From CAZTHM01 sp041946825 (GTDB taxonomy: Bacteria; Acidobacteriota; Terriglobia; UBA7540): a stretch of DNA of 64,000 nucleotides. Positions 56,497 through 63,138 of the stretch are shown one piece after another. Under the pieces are notes generated by a model. That model saw nothing but the letters and a program-made list of their open reading frames with translations. It was not told the origin of the DNA and did no database searches. Within the stretch, counting starts at the first letter, position 1. Each line of letters starts with the position of its first letter. The translations under genes and the position numbers were made by a program. The DNA is taken from positions 62,001 through 126,000 of the forward strand of contig JBHGBD010000008.1 of the NCBI GenBank assembly GCA_041946825.1, in the 5' to 3' direction.

Positions 56497-58038
56497 TCAT
56501 TGTGAATATCGGCTCCGGAATACCTCGTGCGCATCGGCGTCCCCACAGATGTCACAGCCATCTGACGGTCTTCTAAGATACGGATACGCAGGAGAAAACG
56601 TGCCCAATGTATCCAGAACGTAGTAGCTCTTGAGCACAGCATTTGGAAAGAGTCGCTCCTTCATGACTTCGCCAGCAATAAGCACGCCTGCGACGGTGGT
56701 TGCGAATGCCGCAGGAATTTCTGTTGATCTATCCTCAACGAAAAGAGGGAGTTCAGCACATTTCTGGCGCCAGTCACCCCAACGCTCGCCTACCGTCGGC
56801 GGGGCATTGATCCTCCCGGAGACGCGGCGCACTTGGTCCGGGCTGAATTTGCCGTTTGTGGCCATCAATTCTTGGACTTCCGATGTTTCTAGGCCGAGAC
56901 CCTGTGCCATCACCTTCGTCTCTTCGTAGATCGAGGTCTGAGGATAGAAACAGCCCATGCATGCGCTCTCTCCGAAGAAGACCCTTCGAATCACCGCTTC
57001 CCCGTTCTCAGTCACGGCCCCGTCCAGGAGAACTCGCGGCAAGTCTTTTTGAATGCCGCGCCGTGCTGCTCCAGTGTGAACCGTAGCGACAACGAGATCG
57101 AGAAAACCCCGCCGACGGAATTCCTCAACGCAAGCTTTATAGGGCTTCTCTTCTACTAGGCATTCCCTACCCGAACCACATCCTAATAACGCGGCGGCGA
57201 TTCTCACTTTCTTGGTCGCCTCATTGGCATGTCGCAAGGTGGCAAATGGATAGCGTTGGAGATTCCGACCAATGATCTCGTCGGGATCGACCAGAGCAAA
57301 GCGGCCAATGATTCCCGGAATCGCCGAAAGTGTGAGGATTGTTGCTGATCCACCGGAACCGACGCCCGCGACCAGAAGAGGCCCTACATTGAATTCGGAG
57401 GGGATTGAAGGATTTTCGGCATCAGCCTTATCCACGGAATAATCGTAGGCGGAGAACAGTACACTTCTGCGGAAGACAACAGGCCGCTTCAATGCGCCGA
57501 TGAGCCCCAGATTCTTGAGCAAGAATTTGAACGCCTCGGAGAGGGCTAGGCACGCCGCGAGATTCGCGCCCACGGGGTTTTCATTCGGTCCTGGGTCTGT
57601 GCATGTGTTCAGAAAAGCAAGCCAGCCGTCGCTCGCCACTTGCACTTGAGATTCGGCACCGACGCGCCCTACGGAAATCCGAAGGTCAGCCTTCTGTCGA
57701 CCGGGCCTGCACACGGAAAAGGTGACGCCACAATTGATTTCATCGGCTAGACCGAGGACGGAATCGCCGATTGTTGTGCCACGTAGCATCGGCGTTGGTT
57801 TTAGAAGCTGCGCGTCCTCCTCAATTTCTAAATACACATGCCTTACAAGAGGTGCCATTCTGGCAAGTAGGTTGGAAGTAAGGCTCAGTATCCATTGACC
57901 ATTCCGAGAATACAGAGCTCGCGCCGAAGTGTGTATTGCGACGGTCTGGGGTTTGACCAGGCCAGCAATGTCACCCCGTCTTTCCCTTGAGAGCGAGTTG
58001 AGCAGGGAGAGGTTCTGAGAGACAACGGCGTCCTTCAT
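56497..58038 (-). CDS. E1-like ubiquitin-activating enzyme (ThiF/MoeB fold)
   Basis: 513 residues. The adenylation domain (about 215-490) has GVGSGG (Gly225-Gly230), VDPDEI with Asp251, NLQR (Asn259, Arg262) and Lys276/277, which are the ATP-binding set of E1/ThiF proteins. Two CxxC pairs (Cys360/363 and Cys495/498) probably hold zinc. Cys427 (RQKCAELP), ahead of the helix FATTVAGVLIAGEVMK, is a candidate catalytic Cys. The N-terminal 200 residues look like a decayed Rossmann domain (NPVGANLAACLALSEAFK), as in E1 enzymes with an inactive partner domain. It would adenylate the Ubl encoded in the same operon and pass it to the E2. It starts two bases after the JAB stop. Confidence 0.88.
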   Translation of the reverse strand: MKDAVVSQNLSLLNSLSRERRGDIAGLVKPQTVAIHTSARALYSRNGQWILSLTSNLLARMAPLVRHVYLEIEEDAQLLKPTPMLRGTTIGDSVLGLADEINCGVTFSVCRPGRQKADLRISVGRVGAESQVQVASDGWLAFLNTCTDPGPNENPVGANLAACLALSEAFKFLLKNLGLIGALKRPVVFRRSVLFSAYDYSVDKADAENPSIPSEFNVGPLLVAGVGSGGSATILTLSAIPGIIGRFALVDPDEIIGRNLQRYPFATLRHANEATKKVRIAAALLGCGSGRECLVEEKPYKACVEEFRRRGFLDLVVATVHTGAARRGIQKDLPRVLLDGAVTENGEAVIRRVFFGESACMGCFYPQTSIYEETKVMAQGLGLETSEVQELMATNGKFSPDQVRRVSGRINAPPTVGERWGDWRQKCAELPLFVEDRSTEIPAAFATTVAGVLIAGEVMKERLFPNAVLKSYYVLDTLGTFSPAYPYLRRPSDGCDICGDADAHEVFRSRYSQ

Positions 58039-58040
58039 GG

Positions 58041-58607
58041 TTAGGACAACCTCGTCGGGTCGATATGGATGAGATCGACTGCGCCATGACCTGTGATTTC
58101 AACCCACCTGCCGCCCTCAAGGTAGCGATGGAAGTAGCAACGCTCCAGAGGGAGGGAGACAGACTGGTCGAAATTTGGGACGACTATCGAAAGGAACCCA
58201 GGCGCCGATGAGACCGCATTCACATCATCTCCTCCAGAATGGCCATGATCACCAGGATGTGTATGGATCTGAGCGACTATCAGCAGATCTAGTCTTCGGA
58301 GCGTTTCTCCGATCCGGATCATCTCCTCGGTTGGAACCCGGACGCCGCCCCATCTGCTGATGCTGCGGGGAATGAGTGCAGTTGTGACTATGCAGATTGA
58401 ACCTTCATACCAGCCAGCCCAGTAGACCAAACCCTCACATGGCCTTCTCCCTTCACCTCGGAGATGTTTGTGGGTCGCGTCGATCACTGCAGAGCTGACG
58501 AAATATGTCCTCGGCCAGCGATTTACCCTGCTGCGGCGACTCGCCACTCTCTGATCTGGCCGTCCTCTTCGACCCCAAAGCAACTTGAACCTCTCGATCA
58601 ACCACAT
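58041..58607 (-). CDS. JAB/MPN-domain metallopeptidase (deubiquitinase-like)
   Basis: 188 residues. The catalytic set is Glu58 (CEGLVYWAG), His115-x-His117-Pro (IHTHPGD) and Ser124-x-x-Asp127 (HSGGDD). This is a JAMM zinc site with one residue fewer than usual between the His and Ser parts. Bacterial JAB proteins next to E1, E2 and Ubl genes trim Ubl precursors or remove Ubl from targets. The gene overlaps the E2 stop by ten bases and ends two bases before the E1 start. No signal peptide; it should act in the cytoplasm. Confidence 0.88.
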   Translation of the reverse strand: MWLIERFKLLWGRRGRPDQRVASRRSRVNRWPRTYFVSSAVIDATHKHLRGEGRRPCEGLVYWAGWYEGSICIVTTALIPRSISRWGGVRVPTEEMIRIGETLRRLDLLIVAQIHTHPGDHGHSGGDDVNAVSSAPGFLSIVVPNFDQSVSLPLERCYFHRYLEGGRWVEITGHGAVDLIHIDPTRLS

Positions 58608-59008
58608 TTGTTCAGCTCCACTTGGATTTCCTGGAGAATCATGGCAATCGGGTATTTCTCAGGTGCCCATTGTGGTCTCCGGTCGGGGTGCCCTTTGATA
58701 TAGAACTCCCTAGTACCGTTCAGGCAGAATCCGGGCCAGTCCTTCTTATAGGCCGGCATTGAAGGGCAACCCTGCCCATCAAGTGCTTTGGTCAGAGGAT
58801 TGACGAATACGTACGATGGTGCCTCATCCGGAAAGACGTCGAAGGTGATGCGTACAACGTGTTTCTCGTCGGGCTTGGTCTTTGGGTGCATCCGAATGTA
58901 AAGCTCAGGAGGCAGGAGTTCCCAACCGTATTCCTCGAAAGCAGCCTCATTCGAAAAGAACGCCTGTAAAGTCTTGAGCAGTTTCTTGCGGATAAGGATG
59001 GGATCCAT
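58598..59008 (-). CDS. E2-like ubiquitin-conjugating enzyme (UBC fold)
   Basis: 136 residues from ATG 59008, which lies eight bases after AGGAGG; the alternative GTG at 59017 touches that site and is unlikely. The UBC-like core shows a beta-meander (YIRMHPKTKPDEKHVVRITFDVFPDEAPSYVF), a Pro-rich turn, and the active-site Cys in WPGFCLNGTREF (Cys95 from this start), with WAPEKYPIAMILQEIQVEL as the final helices. The typical HPN asparagine region is not clear. It would accept Ubl from the E1 and transfer it. It follows the Ubl gene by 19 bases. Confidence 0.85.
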   Translation of the reverse strand: MDPILIRKKLLKTLQAFFSNEAAFEEYGWELLPPELYIRMHPKTKPDEKHVVRITFDVFPDEAPSYVFVNPLTKALDGQGCPSMPAYKKDWPGFCLNGTREFYIKGHPDRRPQWAPEKYPIAMILQEIQVELNKCG

Positions 59009-59027
59009 AATTCCCACCTCCTAAGGA

Positions 59028-59282
59028 TCAGATTACCTCGGGCTTTTTCGGCTCGAGCAGCAACACAGCGTCGTTCGGTATCCCCAGTTCTCCGAGTGTG
59101 GATTCCTCGTTGAGGACCACGCCGTTGAACACGAGGACGTAATTGTCGGCCATGCCGGGGTCCAGTTTCAGCTTGCCCATGGCGCTTTTCTTGAGCGGGC
59201 CGACCTTCATGTTCACGTTGACCTGGTCCGTCAGGTCGCCAGCTGATGTGGACGAAATTGTTACTGTAATTTGTTCAGCCAT
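59028..59282 (-). CDS. Ubiquitin-like protein (beta-grasp) without terminal Gly-Gly
   Basis: 84 residues, first gene of a four-gene operon. The beta-grasp pattern is TVTISSTSAGDLTDQVNVNMKVGPLKKSAMGKLKLDPGMADNYVLVFNGVVLNEESTLGELGIPNDAVLLLEP in strand-strand-helix-strand order. The C-terminus is KKPEVI and there is no glycine within the last 18 residues. Ubiquitins normally expose Gly-Gly for activation, so either another residue is used or the tail is cut by the JAB peptidase. The start has AGGAGGT nine bases upstream. Confidence 0.85.
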   Translation of the reverse strand: MAEQITVTISSTSAGDLTDQVNVNMKVGPLKKSAMGKLKLDPGMADNYVLVFNGVVLNEESTLGELGIPNDAVLLLEPKKPEVI

Positions 59283-59341
59283 AATAACTTACCTCCTGAA
59301 CGAGATCCTGCCTGAGAAACGGCCATTGAAGCGACTTACAC

Positions 59342-59397
59342 TTGATTCGCCGTCTCGTTCGTGATACATTGTAAAAGGAGCGCGTATCTTTTGTCAA
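59342..59397. promoter_or_regulatory. Overlapping divergent promoters with inverted repeat
   Basis: Rightward: TTGATT (59342-59347), 17 bases, TACATT (59365-59370), start near 59377. Leftward: TTGACA (complement of 59392-59397), 18 bases, TACAAT (complement of 59368-59373), start near 59361. The two -10 boxes share three bases, so both promoters cannot be bound at once. An inverted repeat AAAAG-N10-CTTTT (59373-59377, 59388-59392) is flanked by near-symmetric TTGT/TCAA and could be an operator for the XRE protein encoded at 59431. Confidence 0.65.
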
Positions 59398-59430
59398 TCA
59401 AATTCTTACAGGTGAAACGGGAGGTGAAAA

Positions 59431-59790
59431 ATGGCCAGAGTCAATCTCCTTCGCCTCGGCAAGTTGGTCCGGGAGCGGCGGGGAGATCGGGGAATCAGAG
59501 TGGTTGCTTTCGAGATCGGCGTCAGCCCGGCTACCCTTTCGCGTGTCGAAAGAGGAAAGCTCCCCGACCTTGACACCTTCACGAAGATATGCGAATGGCT
59601 CGAAGTAGATCCGGCTGAGATGCTCGAAATGAAGAAGGGGATTGCGACAAGAAAAGAGGGGCAACCGAATTCGGACGTAGTTGTGGCGGCGCACCTTCGT
59701 GCCGACCCAACGCAAGATCCTGATGCAGCCCAGGACATCGCGCAGCTTATCATGGCTGCGCAACGTACGCTCGCTCAACAAGTCGAATGA
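59431..59790 (+). CDS. XRE-family HTH regulator
   Basis: 119 residues. The N-terminal domain (LRLGKLVRERRGDRGIRVVAFEIGVSPATLSRVERGKLPDLDTFTKICEWLEVDPAEML) is a Cro/C1-type helix-turn-helix. The remainder is a short helical tail. A good ribosome-binding site, GGAGGTG, precedes the ATG. The next gene, a metallopeptidase of the ImmA type, starts six bases after the stop. In ICEBs1-like elements ImmA cleaves the ImmR repressor, so this pair probably forms a regulatory switch for the divergent operon; this is inferred from arrangement and not shown. Confidence 0.87.
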   Translation: MARVNLLRLGKLVRERRGDRGIRVVAFEIGVSPATLSRVERGKLPDLDTFTKICEWLEVDPAEMLEMKKGIATRKEGQPNSDVVVAAHLRADPTQDPDAAQDIAQLIMAAQRTLAQQVE

Positions 59791-59796
59791 AGTAAA

Positions 59797-60402
59797 GTGA
59801 CAATCGGGTTCTCTATGTTCGAACGTGGCTTCAAGACTTGGTGCGAAGAATTCTCGATCCAAATCCGCCGTGAAATGGGACTGTCAAACGTTTCGCCCCT
59901 TGATCCGCTTGACCTAGCGAAAGTCCTCGATGTTGACGTACGAAGACCACAACAGCTCGACAGCCTTCCAGCCGATGTGTCTGAGCGCCTCATTAATAAG
60001 CACGCTGAAACCTGGTCAGCCGTTACGGTTTCGCATGGGCACAAACACCTCACAGTTTACAACCCCATTCATTCGCGTGCGCGGAGGAACAGCGACCTGA
60101 TGCATGAGCTAGCGCATATCCTGCTCGAGCATCGGCCGACTCATGTGTTCATCTCGCCCCAGAAAGGATACGCGCTGCGCACGCACGACAGGAATCAGGA
60201 GTCTGAAGCAGCTTGGCTGGCCGGATGCCTGCTTCTGCCCCGGCCAGCGCTGCTTGATATCCGCAAGCGCGGCCTGGATGATGGTACAGCCTGCGAGAAA
60301 TATGGTGTGAGCGAAGACCTGCTGCGGTTCCGCATGAACGCGACCGGTGTGAACGTTCAGCTCAAGCGGGCGGGAGTGTGGCATAGAAAATCCAGACGAT
60401 AG
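59797..60402 (+). CDS. ImmA/IrrE-family metallopeptidase
   Basis: 201 residues (GTG start at 59797; an internal ATG at 59815 is possible). HELAHILLEHRP with His103-Glu104-x-x-His107 is the ImmA/IrrE zinc site, in a domain with LTVYNPIHSRARRNSDLMHELAH and EAAWLAGCLLLPRPALL, all diagnostic. Such enzymes cut XRE-type repressors after a stress or cell signal. Six bases separate it from the XRE gene, and a DUF2188 gene follows. Confidence 0.9.
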   Translation: MTIGFSMFERGFKTWCEEFSIQIRREMGLSNVSPLDPLDLAKVLDVDVRRPQQLDSLPADVSERLINKHAETWSAVTVSHGHKHLTVYNPIHSRARRNSDLMHELAHILLEHRPTHVFISPQKGYALRTHDRNQESEAAWLAGCLLLPRPALLDIRKRGLDDGTACEKYGVSEDLLRFRMNATGVNVQLKRAGVWHRKSRR

Positions 60403-60432
60403 ACCTATTGATTTGCATTTGGAGGAAAGCAA

Positions 60433-60663
60433 ATGGGAAAAAACCAACACGTTGTTCGAAGGGATGATCAGTGGGGTGTGAAGCGCGAAGGCGCGGACAG
60501 GGCCGGCTCGCTTCACCCGACGCAGAGGGAAGCAATCGATGTCGCCCGGCGAAGGGCGATCAGGGACGGCGGCGAGGTTGTAATCCACGACCGACATGGC
60601 AGGATCCGGGACAAGGACAGTTACGGACACGACCCGAATCCGCCGAAAGATACCAAGCACTGA
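60433..60663 (+). CDS. DUF2188 small protein
   Basis: 76 residues with the DUF2188 pattern (NQHVVRRDDQWGVKREGADRAGSLHPTQREAIDVARRRA, ...GGEVVIHDRHGRIRDKDSYGHDP). The family is widespread and of unknown function. GGAGGAAAG precedes its ATG. It follows ImmA by 30 bases and likely shares its transcript. Confidence 0.85.
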   Translation: MGKNQHVVRRDDQWGVKREGADRAGSLHPTQREAIDVARRRAIRDGGEVVIHDRHGRIRDKDSYGHDPNPPKDTKH

Positions 60664-60768
60664 GCTAGGGTGAATCCCCTGAGGTCTCCTGCATTCGACC
60701 AGCGCCTGCTGGGTAAGCGAAGATGTGTTCTCTGGGACGTACGTTCCCTCCGTAGAAGGAAATCTACA

Positions 60769-60906
60769 ATGACTCAGAATGATGTTTCACGAAGGCGCGA
60801 GTTTCACGCTATAGACCCTCCCAATCCAGCATATGGCACGCTGCATGTGCTGATTCCAGCAAATTACGTCTCGCACAAGAAACCCCGAACCGCCCCGGTG
60901 ATGTAA
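60769..60906 (+). CDS. Possible small protein of 45 residues
   Basis: ATG 60769 is preceded by AGAAGGA and yields TQNDVSRRREFHAIDPPNPAYGTLHVLIPANYVSHKKP. The frame is open 100 bases further upstream, without a site. No family is recognised. It could be a real small protein of the island or chance. Confidence 0.3.
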   Translation: MTQNDVSRRREFHAIDPPNPAYGTLHVLIPANYVSHKKPRTAPVM

Positions 60907-60991
60907 ACTATCTCGCTTCCTTTGGTACAAGAACTCGGGCACCTCAGTACGCATTACTCACCCTCCTGAACGAGTATGTGGGCTGGGAGTC

Positions 60992-61978
60992 CTATTGAAC
61001 CGGTGCAACGAATCTGGCTACGGCTTCACGTATGGTCTCGCCTTTTATCGGCTCAGATGTGTCAGCGGGTAACCAGATGGCCACTTCCGGGCCAGAATCT
61101 CGAAAGTTTCTCACTTCTTCCAGCCGCTGCAATTCATCTCTGCTCCTTGCGATTTCCAGCCTCGTCTCCTCTTCCGCGAGGCGCTGTTCCGCAAATTGCG
61201 CGTTCGTGCAACTCAGTAACCTGCCCATCGCACAATCGACCCACAACAGGAAACTTGCACCTCCAGCGAACGGATTTTGCGACTTGATCGTTGGAGTCCC
61301 GAGCGCTTTCCTGATTGTCGCGCCATTCAAGAGGAACACCACGATTGTTCGGTCACCCTTTGGTTCGTACCCACACGACTCGTCTCCCCACTTTGGCTCG
61401 CCGGCGGGGTATTCCGAGCACAGGACAATTTCGGTAATTGTTGCCACTTCGTTCGGCTTGGTAGTGCGCCCAGGTGGGAAGGCGAGTGTGCCGTCTCCGG
61501 CTTGCCAAGCGGGAAGCGCTATCCTCGCCCGGACGTTCGTGCCGATCATTTCCTTTCTCAACGCATCCAGTCCCTGCACCTTAGCGGGCTCAGACTTCTT
61601 GGCCGTTGCCGCTAAGGCTCGCTCCAGGAACTCGAAGAACACTTCAAGTGACTCTTCCACCGCGCCTCGTTTTGTCCGTACCGTCATGGCCCAGTATCCA
61701 CGGGCCTCGTCCACAACTTCTGACACTCCAGGGTGGTTCTGCTTTATGGTCACGCGATGGCTTACAATGCGGTCCTTATCGAAAATTTGAATCCGTTTCT
61801 GGCTTTCCTTAACTTTGACGGAGGCGAACTGGGCCTTAGCCACTTGCGCGGTTAAATCGAATAGCTGTTGCAAGTTTACATTGTGAAATTCCCTGGTCTT
61901 CGTTATTCGCTCGGCCCCGGCCAGCAAAGACCCGCCAGCCAAAACGAGGACGGAGAGAAGCATAATTGTCCTTCGCAT
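60992..61978 (-). CDS. Exported protein of unknown function
   Basis: 328 residues with a clear signal peptide (RRTIMLLSVLVLAGGSLLAGA). The mature part begins with an amphipathic segment (TREFHNVNLQQLFDLTAQVAKAQFASVKVKESQKRIQIFDKDRIVSHRVTI) that reads like alternating helix and strand. A helical stretch near the end (AEEETRLEIARSRDELQRLEEVRN) is a candidate coiled coil. No catalytic motif is recognised. It follows the 142-residue protein gene by three bases, so the two are co-expressed. Confidence 0.75.
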   Translation of the reverse strand: MRRTIMLLSVLVLAGGSLLAGAERITKTREFHNVNLQQLFDLTAQVAKAQFASVKVKESQKRIQIFDKDRIVSHRVTIKQNHPGVSEVVDEARGYWAMTVRTKRGAVEESLEVFFEFLERALAATAKKSEPAKVQGLDALRKEMIGTNVRARIALPAWQAGDGTLAFPPGRTTKPNEVATITEIVLCSEYPAGEPKWGDESCGYEPKGDRTIVVFLLNGATIRKALGTPTIKSQNPFAGGASFLLWVDCAMGRLLSCTNAQFAEQRLAEEETRLEIARSRDELQRLEEVRNFRDSGPEVAIWLPADTSEPIKGETIREAVARFVAPVQ

Positions 61979-61981
61979 ACA

Positions 61982-62410
61982 TCACCTCCTGTTCCCCTCG
62001 ATCTCGACGTCAAACGAAAGCGGCCCTTCACACGCCCCAGTCAGGAGAAGTCGCATCCGGTCTGCCGCTAAACGCCCGTCTGTATTCCTTGCCAGAAGGG
62101 TCGACGCACCAGGGTGAGCCATCTCCAGCGCTCGTTCCAACACGAATTGGCAGATATCACCCCAGTCCATGTCGCCGTCGCGCCCCGCGTCGAACGTCCC
62201 AACCGCCGGTAGTTCCACCGGGTATAGCAACTGTTCCCCTACCCGCACAGGACGTCCGAGGAAAAGCTTGACGGACAGACGCACGTAGGTTGGTCGAGCA
62301 ACCGTGAATCGAAGCTCGGAAAGGTCTATGTCAAGCTCGACTCTGGCCCGGCCACTATGGTTTTCACAAAGGTTCCTGAGAAAATCCGCCTTTTGAGTGG
62401 CTGCAATCAT
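61982..62410 (-). CDS. Hypothetical island protein of 142 residues
   Basis: Starts with GGAGGAAGG behind ATG 62410. The sequence (IAATQKADFLRNLCENHSGRARVELDIDLSELRFTVARPTYVRLSVKLFLGRPVRVGEQLLYPVELPAVG) looks like an alpha/beta fold and has no signal peptide or known motif. WGDICQFVLERALEMAHPGASTLLARNTDGRLAADRMRLLL follows. Its promoter is the divergent region at 62441-62480. Confidence 0.7.
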   Translation of the reverse strand: MIAATQKADFLRNLCENHSGRARVELDIDLSELRFTVARPTYVRLSVKLFLGRPVRVGEQLLYPVELPAVGTFDAGRDGDMDWGDICQFVLERALEMAHPGASTLLARNTDGRLAADRMRLLLTGACEGPLSFDVEIEGNRR

Positions 62411-62440
62411 TGCCTTCCTCCATTCTGGTTGATCGTCTTA

Positions 62441-62480
62441 AATGTAGCTTATTGACATCCATTTGTCAAAACTTTGTAGT
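62441..62480. promoter_or_regulatory. Interleaved divergent promoters with palindromic operator
   Basis: Leftward: TTGACA (complement of 62464-62469), 17 bases, TACATT (complement of 62441-62446). Rightward: TTGACA (62452-62457), 17 bases, TGTAGT (62475-62480). The two -35 boxes form the perfect palindrome TTGACA-N6-TGTCAA (62452-62469), so a dimeric repressor bound there would cover both. The rightward gene encodes an XRE regulator, the obvious candidate. Confidence 0.65.
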
Positions 62481-62532
62481 CCTGTAGTTGGTTTCGAGAA
62501 ACTTCTCGGTTTGCTATAAGTTTGGACAAACG

Positions 62533-62859
62533 ATGAGGCACAAAGCTGACGAACTCAAGCACCTGGGCGCCAGGATCAGGCAACTTCGAAAGAAGCAGCG
62601 CCTGACGCAAGAGGAGCTAGCTGAGCGATGCGGAATCCACTACAAATTCCTGGGCGGGATTGAGCGGGGCGACCAGAACCCGACTATCATAGTCCTGGGA
62701 AAGATTGCAAAAGCCCTACACGTTTCTCTTGCCGACCTTTTTGACTACGAGCATGTTGTCTCCACTCCCCAACGGCTAAGAGAACAGCTCACAGAAGGAA
62801 TCAAGCAAAGCAGCGACGCTGAACTCTTAGTGCTATATCGTGTATACCGCTCTCTGTAG
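62533..62859 (+). CDS. XRE-family HTH regulator 2
   Basis: 108 residues from ATG 62533. An upstream TTG at 62488 would put the start at the predicted transcript end and is less likely. The Cro/C1 domain is LGARIRQLRKKQRLTQEELAERCGIHYKFLGGIERGDQNPTIIVLGKIAKALHVSLADLF. A short C-terminal helical part (PQRLREQLTEGIKQSSDAELLVLYRVYRSL) may mediate dimerisation. It is divergent from the two-gene cassette on the minus strand and probably represses it and itself. Confidence 0.87.
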   Translation: MRHKADELKHLGARIRQLRKKQRLTQEELAERCGIHYKFLGGIERGDQNPTIIVLGKIAKALHVSLADLFDYEHVVSTPQRLREQLTEGIKQSSDAELLVLYRVYRSL

Positions 62860-63063
62860 GGTCGACGCGAAACGCACAAGGCGACCTTTGGACGCTGACT
62901 CTTTAGACAGTCGAGGGGAGATTCCTCTGGGTGATTCGAATTCCGACCGGACGGTAGCTGGCCTACGACCGGATAACCTTTTGAAGCGGAACTGGTCGCC
63001 AAATGGGGTTAAACGCTGGCCGGAGGCGGGTGCATGGTTTTTGACGTCATATGTCATCATTTC

Positions 63064-63092
63064 TTGAAGGATTCCCTTAGGTACGATACCAT
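63064..63092 (+). promoter_or_regulatory. Weak candidate promoter for the ATPase gene
   Basis: TTGAAG (63064-63069), 17 bases, TACCAT (63087-63092), about 45 bases before the ATG at 63139. Each box matches 4-5 of 6. The rest of the 62860-63138 gap shows no gene. Confidence 0.3.
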
Positions 63093-63138
63093 CCCTCTAC
63101 TTAGACGCATCTAGGTACTTGACTCACGGTAATTGAAC

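Noticed and set aside
56497..59282. Type II CBASS
   Set aside because: CBASS Cap2 is an E1-E2 fusion beside a nucleotide cyclase and effector. Here E1 and E2 are separate, a Ubl is encoded, and no cyclase or effector is visible.
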